Shown here in pieces: positions 25,121-33,615 of a stretch of DNA of 64,000 nt. Both the position numbers and the translations under genes were made by a program. The stretch spans positions 186,001 through 250,000 of the forward strand of contig NZ_JARXXA010000003.1 of NCBI RefSeq assembly GCF_029892785.1. Reading direction: 5' to 3'. The notes under the pieces were generated by a model. That model did not search any database, was not told the origin of the DNA, and saw only the letters and a list, made by a program, of their open reading frames with translations. Every line of letters begins with the position of its first letter. Within the stretch, counting starts at the first letter, position 1. This DNA is from Parabacteroides sp. PH5-46 (lineage in GTDB: Bacteria; Bacteroidota; Bacteroidia; Bacteroidales; Tannerellaceae).

Positions 25121-26077
25121 TTAATTATCGTTCATTGTTAATAAGTAACGTTCCGCTTCGATGGCTGCCATACAACCTGTACCGGCGGCTGTTACGGCCT
25201 GGCGGTAGTGTGGGTCTGCCACGTCGCCGGCGGCAAATACTCCGGGCATATTGGTTTTTGGCGTACCGGGGATCGTTTTGATATATCCTGTTTCGTCTGT
25301 TTCCAGCCACTTTTGGAATAGTTTGGAGTTAGGCGTGTGTCCGATTGCCAGGAAGAAGCCGTCAATCTCAAGGCTTACCTTTTCTTCATTCGGCTCTCCT
25401 TTGCGCTTGATCAGATGAACACCTTCCACACCCTGTTCGCCATATAGCCCCAGTGTGTTGTGCTCAAATAAAACGGTGATGTTCGGGGTATTCATTACCC
25501 GCTTTTGCATCACGTTTGAGGCACGTAGAAATGGTTTGCGGACAATCATGTATACCTGAGAAGCTAGTGACGAAAGGTATAATGCCTCTTCACAGGCTGT
25601 ATCGCCGCCGCCTACTACGGCTACTTTCTTCTTGCGGTAAAAGAAACCGTCGCAAGTGGCACAGGCAGAAACACCCATCCCGGCATACTTTTGTTCGTCT
25701 GCTAATCCTAAGTACTTGGCAGTCGCACCTGTTGCTATAATAATGGTGTCGGTTTCAACCGTCTTTTCTCCGTCAATCGTTACCGTGTAAGGTTTATTGT
25801 CCAGGTCTACGGATGTAACAACACCTATGCGGATATCGGCTCCGAAGCGGGTAGCCTGTTTTTTCAGGTCTTCCATCATATCAAATCCCGCTATGCCTTC
25901 CGGATATCCCGGGAAGTTTTCTATATCGGTAGTTGTAGTCAACTGTCCGCCAGGTTGGATACCTTCGTAAAGTACAGGAGACAAATTAGCGCGTGAAGCA
26001 TAAATAGCAGCTGTATACCCTGCCGGTCCTGAACCTATAATGAGGCAACGAATCTTTTCTCTTGTTGTATTACTCAT
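25121..26077 (-). CDS. trxB: Thioredoxin-disulfide reductase
   Basis: A 318-aa two-domain flavoprotein: FAD-binding GSGPAGYTAAIYASRANL near the N-terminus, redox-active CATC in SACATCDGFFYR, NADPH-binding GGGDTACEEALYLSS, and GVFAAGDV near the C-terminus. It reduces thioredoxin with NADPH in the cytoplasm. 18 bp after the LolA-like gene, probably co-transcribed. Confidence 0.95.
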   Translation of the reverse strand: MSNTTREKIRCLIIGSGPAGYTAAIYASRANLSPVLYEGIQPGGQLTTTTDIENFPGYPEGIAGFDMMEDLKKQATRFGADIRIGVVTSVDLDNKPYTVTIDGEKTVETDTIIIATGATAKYLGLADEQKYAGMGVSACATCDGFFYRKKKVAVVGGGDTACEEALYLSSLASQVYMIVRKPFLRASNVMQKRVMNTPNITVLFEHNTLGLYGEQGVEGVHLIKRKGEPNEEKVSLEIDGFFLAIGHTPNSKLFQKWLETDETGYIKTIPGTPKTNMPGVFAAGDVADPHYRQAVTAAGTGCMAAIEAERYLLTMNDN

Positions 26078-26095
26078 AATATCATGTTTTGATGT

Positions 26096-26737
26096 TTATC
26101 GTAAGTCTATAATCTCGGCATCTGGATAGTCTGATTCTTTAAAGGTAAAGAAGCTGTCCGCTTGGTTGACGCCCGTTTTTATATTACTTACATGTATTGT
26201 GTTTTTTATTCCGTTCTTGGTTTGAATGGTGATACCTGCCGGCAAACTTGTAAACTTCTCAATCTGCAGGCTGATCTTTGTGATATCACTTTTCTTTTTA
26301 GGAGTTAGTTCTACATCGTAAGTAGCTTTCCCGTTAAGAGCGGTACTTTCTCCTTTGTAAACTGCCGTGAACCCTTTTTTATACGAATTGAGTAATATTA
26401 CCGGATTGGTAAATTGCAGTTCTTCTCCTTCCGGATTGCTTATGTTTACTTCTTCCGAACGTGGCATGTAGGTCCATTGCGTGCTGCCGTCGTACCAGGT
26501 AATCAGGTCGGGAGTTGTAAATGTAAACTTGTCTCCTTTCATATTGATTGCACCTTCAAAACTTTCCGTTGCATTATTCTGTGCCGAATGGATACGAATC
26601 GTATAGGTGGCAGATATTCCGTTTGCATTATTATAAACGGAGGCTGCTTTATCTATTATCTCATTTGCATTTTGTGCTACGATCGTTGTTGCGCAGAACA
26701 ATAGCAATAGGAGAGTAAATAAGCTGTTCTTTTTCAT
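26096..26737 (-). CDS. LolA-like outer-membrane lipoprotein carrier
   Basis: A 213-aa periplasmic protein (signal peptide, cleavage near TIVAQ). Its beta-rich LolA-like fold features FTFTTPDLITWYDGSTQWTY, NPVILLN and KKKSDITKISLQIEKFTSLPAGI. In the family it ferries lipoproteins from the inner to the outer membrane. The start overlaps the FtsK stop in a TAATG, as in many Bacteroidetes ftsK-lolA pairs. Confidence 0.88.
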   Translation of the reverse strand: MKKNSLFTLLLLLFCATTIVAQNANEIIDKAASVYNNANGISATYTIRIHSAQNNATESFEGAINMKGDKFTFTTPDLITWYDGSTQWTYMPRSEEVNISNPEGEELQFTNPVILLNSYKKGFTAVYKGESTALNGKATYDVELTPKKKSDITKISLQIEKFTSLPAGITIQTKNGIKNTIHVSNIKTGVNQADSFFTFKESDYPDAEIIDLR

Positions 26738-29133
26738 TACTTCAAATTGTTTAACAGTTGCTCCAGACTATAATCGTCTTGTATGAGTACCTGCCGGGCT
26801 TTGCTGCCTTCGGAAGCTCCTACAACACCGGCGGCTTCCAGTTGGTCCATTAAGCGTCCGGCGCGATTATAGCCGATAGAGAATTTGCGTTGTATCAATG
26901 AGGTAGAGCCTTGTTGCTGAATAACAATCAGGCGGGCTGCCTCGTCAAATAGCGGGTCGCGATCCGCCAAGTCTACCGCACCTGGAGAAGATCCATCGCC
27001 TTCGCCGTGGTATTCCGGCAGTTCAAAAGCTGTAGGATAACCTACCTGCTGACCTATAAATTTAGAGATATTTTCTACCTCCGGTGTATCTACAAAGGCG
27101 CATTGCACACGCGTCATATCATTTCCCTGTGAGAAGAGTAAGTCTCCCCGTCCAATCAACTGGTTGGCACCGGGTGAATCCAGAATGGTCCGTGAGTCCA
27201 CCATCGAGGATACGCGGAACGCCACACGCGCAGGGAAGTTAGCTTTAATGATACCTGTAATGATATTGGCCGAAGGACGTTGCGTAGCAATAATCATGTG
27301 AATACCTACGGCACGGGCCTTTTGAGCGATACGTGCGATAGGCATCTCAATTTCTTTTCCTGCCGTCATGATCAGATCGCCAAACTCGTCGATGATCACT
27401 ACAATATAGGGCATGAATTTATGTCCGTTGTTCGGATTGAGGTTGCGGCTGATAAACTTCGCATTGTACTCCTTGATATTCCGGGTATGTGCTTTCATCA
27501 GCAGATCGTACCTGTCGTCCATCTCTTTACAAAGCGAGTTAAGCGTCATGATAACTTTGGTAAAGTCTGTGATGATCGGCTTATCTTCGTCCGGCAGCTT
27601 GGCCAGATAATGTCTTTCTATATCCGAATAGATACTGAATTCTACCATCTTCGGGTCGATGAGTACGAATTTCAGCTCAGACGGATGCTTTTTATATAAC
27701 AAAGAAGTGATAATTGCATTCAGTCCTACGGACTTACCTTGTCCGGTGGCACCGGCTACCAATAAGTGAGGCATTTTGCAAAGGTCGAACATGTATATTT
27801 CGTTCGTGATTGTTTTCCCCAATGCTACAGGCAGGTCGTATTTACATTCCTGAAACTTGCGCGACGCAATGATAGACTGCATAGACACCATTTGCGGGTC
27901 TTTGTTGGGTACTTCAATACCGATGGTTCCTTTTCCCGGCATAGGCGCTATGATACGGATGCCTAAGGCAGAAAGGCTCAGTGCAATATCATCTTCCAGG
28001 TTACGTATTTTTGAGATTCGTACACCGGCATCAGGGATTACTTCATACAAGGTAATGGTAGGGCCTACGGTTGCTTTAATGGAGGCAATGTTGATACCAA
28101 AGTTCTCAAGCGTTTGCTTGATACGCTTCTGGTTGGCCGTTTGCTCTTCCATGTCTACCTGATGGTCGCTGTTTTCGTATTTCTTCAATAGGTCTACTGT
28201 GGGATATTTATAGTTGGATAAGTCCAGTTTCGGGTCGTATTCTCCCAAGTCTGAGCCATCGTACACTTCGTCATCGCCAACGGGTACTTCTACCTTGAAG
28301 ATTTCCGGCTGCTCCGGTTCAGGTGTCTGAACGGGAGGTACATACCTTTCTTCCTCTTGCGCTACCGTAATAACGAAGGGGTTCTCGCTTTCTTCCTCTT
28401 CCTCCTCTTCTTTCTCGGGCAGATCGTTGGTTTCTTCTTCTTCGTCCTCCTCTTCGTCAAAATCCTTGTATACAGGTTTCTCTTTCTTTTTAATGGGGTT
28501 TTTCATCCATTTAAAGGCAAACAATTTCTGTAGGAAGGGAATGGTATGCTTGCTGGAGAGTATCGCAATGATCAGGAAGGTACCCAGTAAAAACAAGAGC
28601 ATACCCGGTATACCTATATTACTAACCAGCATTTCGGAGAGGTAATACCCATGTTGTCCGCCCAGGTAAATAAACGTATCTTCGTATCCTGTGATAAATA
28701 TAAAGGCAAAAAACAGCGATCCCCAAACCAGAATAGCGGCTGAGAACAGGAAGCGTTTGATCAATGAAATACCTTTGAAATTCATCAGCTTTGCACCGAT
28801 AGAGCCCAAGAAGAACAGTAAAACAAAAGAGGACACGCCAAACCAATGATTCATCAGTAAGTTAGCGAGGAAAGCTCCCCTTACACCTGTCCAGTTCTTA
28901 ACAGAGCCTTTAGAGAGAACGAGATCTCTCACCGGCAGGTTCTCTATGCTGCTTTGATCGGCTGCTCCCGTGAAGAAAAAGGAGATAAGCGCCAGTCCGA
29001 TATAGATGGTTAAAAAAGAAACTATCAGCCCCAGAATAAACCGTGTCCGTTCATTCGTTAAAAAACTTCTGGAAAGCGTGAACACTCCCTCTTCTTTGTT
29101 ATACTTCTTTGAACTGCTGCCTTTTTTTGCCAT
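26737..29133 (-). CDS. ftsK: FtsK/SpoIIIE-type DNA translocase
   Basis: About 798 aa from the chosen ATG at 29133 (MAKKGSSSKKY); the frame is open to 29310, but that part overlaps a promoter and a palindrome array. Four or so N-terminal membrane helices (about 30-210), an acidic linker with long Glu runs (about 235-310), then the motor: Walker A GATGQGKSVGLNA, Walker B IVVIIDEFGDL, and a C-terminal gamma winged helix (IVIQQQGSTSLIQRKFSIGYNRAGRLMDQLE is its core; described by its ends). Coordinates chromosome segregation with division. Transcribed with the LolA-like gene. Confidence 0.93.
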   Translation of the reverse strand: MAKKGSSSKKYNKEEGVFTLSRSFLTNERTRFILGLIVSFLTIYIGLALISFFFTGAADQSSIENLPVRDLVLSKGSVKNWTGVRGAFLANLLMNHWFGVSSFVLLFFLGSIGAKLMNFKGISLIKRFLFSAAILVWGSLFFAFIFITGYEDTFIYLGGQHGYYLSEMLVSNIGIPGMLLFLLGTFLIIAILSSKHTIPFLQKLFAFKWMKNPIKKKEKPVYKDFDEEEDEEEETNDLPEKEEEEEEESENPFVITVAQEEERYVPPVQTPEPEQPEIFKVEVPVGDDEVYDGSDLGEYDPKLDLSNYKYPTVDLLKKYENSDHQVDMEEQTANQKRIKQTLENFGINIASIKATVGPTITLYEVIPDAGVRISKIRNLEDDIALSLSALGIRIIAPMPGKGTIGIEVPNKDPQMVSMQSIIASRKFQECKYDLPVALGKTITNEIYMFDLCKMPHLLVAGATGQGKSVGLNAIITSLLYKKHPSELKFVLIDPKMVEFSIYSDIERHYLAKLPDEDKPIITDFTKVIMTLNSLCKEMDDRYDLLMKAHTRNIKEYNAKFISRNLNPNNGHKFMPYIVVIIDEFGDLIMTAGKEIEMPIARIAQKARAVGIHMIIATQRPSANIITGIIKANFPARVAFRVSSMVDSRTILDSPGANQLIGRGDLLFSQGNDMTRVQCAFVDTPEVENISKFIGQQVGYPTAFELPEYHGEGDGSSPGAVDLADRDPLFDEAARLIVIQQQGSTSLIQRKFSIGYNRAGRLMDQLEAAGVVGASEGSKARQVLIQDDYSLEQLLNNLK

Positions 29134-29189
29134 AAATCTGATAAAGATGTCACCGGAAGTTAAATACAATATATGCCGGCTAAACCTTG

Positions 29190-29197
29190 CAAAGGTA
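29190..29197 (-). promoter_or_regulatory. -7 box TACCTTTG for ftsK
   Basis: Minus-strand TACCTTTG followed by CAAGG, 56 bp before the start at 29133. It supports the downstream start choice. Confidence 0.55.
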
Positions 29198-29240
29198 GTC
29201 AGAAGAATTGAAAGATAAAAGATGATGCCGGAAAATAAAG

Positions 29241-29350
29241 GTGTGCGAGCGTTCAAAAAATAGCATGCATGCATTTTTGAAAAGGCATGCGTACGTTTTG
29301 CAAAACGCATGCATGCGATTTTTAGCCCGCAAAAATGCCGTTAAACAGTG
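29241..29350. repeat. Palindrome array with 22-bp period (locus B)
   Basis: Five 22-bp units begin at 29241, 29263, 29285, 29307 and 29329. The three central units start with GCATGC (GCATGCATGC, GCATGCGTAC, GCATGCATGC). Spacers are A/T palindromes, the middle one being the perfect GTTTTGCAAAAC (29295-29306), which is also a centre of larger symmetry. It occupies the gap between the TelA gene end and the ftsK promoter and may act as a terminator-like fold. Confidence 0.7.
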
Positions 29351-29353
29351 GGT

Positions 29354-30364
29354 TTAAACGGATAGTTTTTTCCTCCATTCGTTTTCTATGTTTAACAGTT
29401 CTTTTTCGGCCGAAAGGCGCTTTTGTCTTCCTTCCTGCTGAATGGCCAATACGTCGTCTATCGTAGCAAAAAGTTCGGTATTTACCTTTTGTAAGGTCTC
29501 TACATCTACGATACTTCGTTCGTTTTCTTTGGCTATTTGCACACTTGAGGTATGGAGTATCTCGCTGTTGCGGCGCAACATCTGGTTCGTGGCATCTGTT
29601 ACAGCCCGTTGTGCTTCCAGCGCTTGTTGCGAATGAACGAGCCCTAAGGCCAGTACCATTTGGTTTCGCCAGAGAGGTAGTGTGTTTACGATGCTTGACT
29701 GTATCTTTTCCATCAGTACGGTACTGTTGCTTTGCACTAATCGTATCTGTGGGGCCAGTTGGAATGAAATCATGCGGCTTAGTTTTAAGTCGTGCAATTT
29801 CTTCTCTAGCTGGTGTAACTGATCCTTTTCCATGTCGGACAGGTTCTCCGGATTTGTTTCTGCCACCTTATCTTCTCCGGCGTAGATGTGAAGTGACAAG
29901 TCTTTGTAACATTGCTCGTTTTGTTCGTATAGTTTATCAAACAGATGGATGTCTTTCAGTAATGTCTGATAATGTTTCTCCAGTTGCCGCTCTACCTGTA
30001 CAACATTCTTTTCAATCTTTGAGTATTCTGCCTTGATACGTAATATTTTCTTCTTCAGGCTTTGGAAGAAAGATAAGATGCCCGGCTTGTTGATGGATTT
30101 GTCAAATGTTTTCAAATCGGTAACCAGTCCGGATAGGATATCGCCCACTTCGCCTATATCCTTGTTCCTTACCTGTGTTAATACTGTCTCGGAAAAAGAA
30201 ACCATCCTGTGTTGGGATTCGGCGCCATACTGGATGATATTGCTTTTATTTGTCAAATCTATTTTTGCTTTATACAGGCTTATCTTTTCGTTGTCGGCAG
30301 GTGTTAGCTTGTTTCTTTCGATGGATAATTCGGGAGAATCGACAGGTAATATGGGATGTTCCAT
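29354..30364 (-). CDS. TelA-family (toxic anion resistance) protein
   Basis: A 336-aa, largely alpha-helical, coiled-coil-rich cytoplasmic protein matching the TelA family. The conserved C-terminal part is clear: LPLWRNQMVLALGLVHSQQ, AVTDATNQMLRRNSEIL, AKENERSIVDVETLQ and AIQQEGRQKR. TelA/KlaA proteins are named from tellurite resistance, but most chromosomal members are general stress proteins of unknown mechanism. It is last in a five-gene cluster, 12 bp after the ATPase. Confidence 0.9.
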   Translation of the reverse strand: MEHPILPVDSPELSIERNKLTPADNEKISLYKAKIDLTNKSNIIQYGAESQHRMVSFSETVLTQVRNKDIGEVGDILSGLVTDLKTFDKSINKPGILSFFQSLKKKILRIKAEYSKIEKNVVQVERQLEKHYQTLLKDIHLFDKLYEQNEQCYKDLSLHIYAGEDKVAETNPENLSDMEKDQLHQLEKKLHDLKLSRMISFQLAPQIRLVQSNSTVLMEKIQSSIVNTLPLWRNQMVLALGLVHSQQALEAQRAVTDATNQMLRRNSEILHTSSVQIAKENERSIVDVETLQKVNTELFATIDDVLAIQQEGRQKRLSAEKELLNIENEWRKKLSV

Positions 30365-30376
30365 GATCTTTATTTG

Positions 30377-32422
30377 TTAGTTTATTAATCCTCTGTTCTT
30401 TAAACTCTGCATGTACGCCATTGATTCGGCATCGATATCCAGCATATCCGATTCGAAGATACGGCTTAACTCTTGTTCAAACGCTTTATATGTAAGTTCA
30501 ATGGCTTCTGCAACCCGCTGGCGGGAGGCCTCTATTTCCGGGGTATCTATGCCGGAAACTTCCAGTGCTTTGTACTGCCGCAGCAGTTTAACTACTGTAT
30601 CTGTATGTCGCATGGAGAATACCTCTCCGGCTGTATGATCTTTTTCCTGGATGATATGTGCTATTTTGCTCATCTGTTCCAACTGAGACTTTATAGATAC
30701 ATTTTGAATCTCTTTCTGCCAGTATTTTAATTCGGCAGAGAGGGTCTTGCGTTCTAGGATGTCTATTTGTGCCTCCAGCAGGTGAATAAGGGGTTTGATC
30801 TGGCTGTTGGGAATAAAATCTATGTTCAATTTTTCGTTTCCGAGCAGTATATGTAAAACGCTGTACTGAGGCCCACTCTTATAACTCATCTCATTGATCT
30901 GTCCGTATGGGAACGACTTGATTTTCTTTTGCTTGCTGATAAACAACAAACGCTTCTCCGTAGCAATCAGTGTCCCGGCCTCATTATTAAAAGAGCCGAC
31001 AATCGATTTCAAAACATTCTCATCATCCAGTAGTGCATGTGATAGCTCTTCTATGATCTCTTGTGGGAGCAATACGTTCTTGAACTGTTTTTCGATCCGC
31101 TTGATCTTTTTCTGTTTTATTTCATCTTCCATTTCAAAGGTTTCTTCTCTTTCGTCGATGATCTTTATTTCGTCTACCAGTTTCTTTTTATCTACATTAG
31201 GATTCTGGCGGATAATATTCAGTATGTTAAGGAAATCACGGATCACCTCCCGAGGGGTAAGGAAGTCCGAAGCTCCCGGTTTGTTGTATATCTCTTCCAT
31301 GAAGCTGTGGATATCTTCATTGCTAAAGCCGATCTCTACCTGATAGTTAAAGTTAAAGATATCTCTCAGGTTATAAAGCAACACAAATATTTCATCATGG
31401 CTTAGCGGCATCAGACGGATCACCGGCTGGGCATAATCGCGCAGCTCTGCCGTTTCAAACTTATTTACTTTCAGGCGTGTTTTCAACGCATCGTAACTAT
31501 AGAAGCCTTTCTGCTTATCTTCCAACACATCAGTGGTTCCGGCTATATTGAAGAACAAATATTCTACTTTCCCTTGAAAACAATCATTGTACATGCTCAA
31601 CAAGGTTTCATAATTCTTCTGACGCATACCGGGATGTGCTATTTTGTATAGATTGACTGCCTCGTCCAGATTGATAAGCAAGCCGCTGTATCCGATATTG
31701 ACAAACAAACGGCAGAAGTTTTTAAGCATATCGTAGTAGTTTCTGTCGTTTACAATTTCGCTTACTCCCAGATCCGAGCGGGCTTCTGTTTTCGTGGTGT
31801 ATTCGCCTTTCAACCATCTGAGTGCATTTTTGCGTAAGAAATCGTCTCCGGAAATAAATCCCTCATAATATTTAACGATAGCCAGTCCGAAATCAAAACC
31901 GCCTACTTCGGTTATCTGATTGACTGTTTGTATGATGCTATTCTGTATCAGGCTAAAGTACTTAGCATCCCTGATCTCTGCTAATGGAATTTGGTGTTCG
32001 GTAGCTGTTTGCACTATTACTTGTTCGATCCATTTCTCAAGCAGGATATGCAAAGCACCCCCTTCCGGCTTGGTCTGGATAGCTATATTATCCATTAATG
32101 CGGTATATAAGGCTTGGGCTTTCCCGTCATTGGAATATAAACGTCTGTGTGGAGTAAAATCGGCTGTAGCAGTAACGAATTTCTGTTTTAAAGCTACCGT
32201 ATTCAGCAAATGCAGCATGAATGATTTTCCGGAGCCAAAATCTCCTATCCAGTATTTCATCATGCTATGTCCGTTCTTCACTTCTTCCAGCGCTTTTAAT
32301 ACCATTTCTATTTCATTGCTACGGCCTACGGTAATATGCTGTACGCCTATTTTGGGTACTACGCCACTGATCAACGAATTTATGATAGCTGTTGCTTCCT
32401 TGGGTTTTACTTTTATCGTCAT
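30377..32422 (-). CDS. BrxD-like (DUF2791) P-loop ATPase with an inserted PH-like domain
   Basis: A 681-aa protein. The N-terminal half (1-400) matches the DUF2791/BrxD ATPase family: GVQHITVGRSNEIE, Walker A GDFGSGKS (60-67), Walker B LLINLDEA (248-255), and TPREVIRDFL (389-398). Residues about 462-555 look like a bacterial PH-like domain (LLDDENVLKSIVGSF, ATEKRLLFISKQ, IKSFPYGQI). A helical tail follows, with EKDHTAGEVFSMRHTDTV. BREX BrxD proteins lack such an insert in my knowledge. It overlaps the TerB-C-like gene by 4 bp and precedes TelA by 12 bp. No BREX methylase or PglZ gene is nearby. Confidence 0.75.
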   Translation of the reverse strand: MTIKVKPKEATAIINSLISGVVPKIGVQHITVGRSNEIEMVLKALEEVKNGHSMMKYWIGDFGSGKSFMLHLLNTVALKQKFVTATADFTPHRRLYSNDGKAQALYTALMDNIAIQTKPEGGALHILLEKWIEQVIVQTATEHQIPLAEIRDAKYFSLIQNSIIQTVNQITEVGGFDFGLAIVKYYEGFISGDDFLRKNALRWLKGEYTTKTEARSDLGVSEIVNDRNYYDMLKNFCRLFVNIGYSGLLINLDEAVNLYKIAHPGMRQKNYETLLSMYNDCFQGKVEYLFFNIAGTTDVLEDKQKGFYSYDALKTRLKVNKFETAELRDYAQPVIRLMPLSHDEIFVLLYNLRDIFNFNYQVEIGFSNEDIHSFMEEIYNKPGASDFLTPREVIRDFLNILNIIRQNPNVDKKKLVDEIKIIDEREETFEMEDEIKQKKIKRIEKQFKNVLLPQEIIEELSHALLDDENVLKSIVGSFNNEAGTLIATEKRLLFISKQKKIKSFPYGQINEMSYKSGPQYSVLHILLGNEKLNIDFIPNSQIKPLIHLLEAQIDILERKTLSAELKYWQKEIQNVSIKSQLEQMSKIAHIIQEKDHTAGEVFSMRHTDTVVKLLRQYKALEVSGIDTPEIEASRQRVAEAIELTYKAFEQELSRIFESDMLDIDAESMAYMQSLKNRGLIN

Positions 32423-33606
32423 CCTCTTAGTTGTTCATAATATGTTTCATTCAACATATAATACTCCTCTTCTTCTTCAATTAAAACGTCGTCGAGTTCG
32501 TCAAAATGTTCTTCATTGATGCTTTGAATCAATTGATTCATAAATAGCCCTTTCGATCGTGCAAATATATCAACTTCTTCTTTATTTAGCTTATAATCTT
32601 TATTTATAAATAGCTGTAGTAACCCCTCCTTGTTGTCTGTAACCTCTGTTAGCGGTTGTTGTGGGATGGTTACAGACTCCGGTTCGTCGGCCAGAATATC
32701 ACTTAAGATACCTGCTACTTTAGCCTGTTTTCCAGCTGCTTCCCGTATCGCAGTAATATCTAATCTGACTTTTTTTCGTTGCGAGATCTCCAAATTATCA
32801 AACTGTTTGAGAGCTGTATTCAGGTTCTTACTTGTTAAAAGTTTGCTGCATACCTGATTGAATTGTTGTTCTTCTTTTGTATTCCGGAAGAGTAGTTTTG
32901 CGTTCGGTTTACTTATCTTTTTGTGTTTAAATGTATCCGAAAGTGTTTTTACATGCAGATAATGCATGTAAAATTTTAGGGAATATTCTTTGTCTTTGTG
33001 AACCAGAAACTGATGAGCCAGGAGGTAGATTTCGCGCTCAGTAGTTACACGTTTATCAGACATTGTTGCCAGTTGGCAGATATCGTTATAAAACTGCTGG
33101 ACATTATCTGTGTCAAAGCTGTTTATAAGGTTTTGATATCGCACTTTCCATGCATCTCCACTATTATAGAAACGCCTGTCGCTCTCTCTTGTTAAAGGCC
33201 TGACTACGACAGTTGCCCGTTCCTGTATTAAACGGGTTGTTGCTGTGTCTATCTTTTCTTTAGCCGGGCTTTCTATGGTATCCTGGAAGCTTAATAGGTC
33301 GAGAGTCGTTTTTTTACATGTTTGAAGGATAGCTTCACTAAAAGCGAAACTATCCTTCCAGCATTTATCAGCGATAAGGGTTCTTCTTACGTCAATGAAT
33401 AATGTAACTATTTCTCTTTTACAATATTCGTTGGAACAGAGATTACGCCCCATCAATTGAAGGGCATCTTCAAATTCGGTACGTGTTAACTTATATCCAT
33501 CCCGAAAGCTATAGTCTTTGGATTGCTCTCTTTTTTTCTTTGTAAGTTGGAAGTATATATTTGTAGCAATAGCAATACCGATCAACAATAAGATAAGCCC
33601 CATCAC
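32419..33606 (-). CDS. Membrane-anchored protein with TerB-C-like C-terminus
   Basis: A 395-aa protein with one N-terminal membrane helix (about 1-20, MMGLILLLIGIAIATNIYFQ) and a mostly helical cytoplasmic body. The C-terminal about 65 residues (LLQLFINKDYKLNKEEVDIF, LMNQLIQSINEEHFDELDDV and IEEEEEYYMLNE in outline) resemble the TerB-C domain seen in Ter-type stress systems. The middle region is not recognised. Its stop overlaps the ATPase start (ATGA), suggesting the two products work together at the inner membrane. Confidence 0.6.
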   Translation of the reverse strand: MMGLILLLIGIAIATNIYFQLTKKKREQSKDYSFRDGYKLTRTEFEDALQLMGRNLCSNEYCKREIVTLFIDVRRTLIADKCWKDSFAFSEAILQTCKKTTLDLLSFQDTIESPAKEKIDTATTRLIQERATVVVRPLTRESDRRFYNSGDAWKVRYQNLINSFDTDNVQQFYNDICQLATMSDKRVTTEREIYLLAHQFLVHKDKEYSLKFYMHYLHVKTLSDTFKHKKISKPNAKLLFRNTKEEQQFNQVCSKLLTSKNLNTALKQFDNLEISQRKKVRLDITAIREAAGKQAKVAGILSDILADEPESVTIPQQPLTEVTDNKEGLLQLFINKDYKLNKEEVDIFARSKGLFMNQLIQSINEEHFDELDDVLIEEEEEYYMLNETYYEQLRG

Positions 33607-33615
33607 TAAAAATCC

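Noticed and set aside
26737-29310. Longer FtsK start at 29310
   Set aside because: The extra 59 residues overlap the -7 box at 29190 and the palindrome array; MAKKGSS at 29133 is the natural start.
29354-30364. TelA gene as true tellurite resistance
   Set aside because: The family name is historic; no TerC/TerD/TerZ genes or other tellurite determinants are in the window.
30377-32422. Full BREX system
   Set aside because: Only the ATPase resembles BREX; no PglX methylase, PglZ, BrxC or BrxL-like gene is present.
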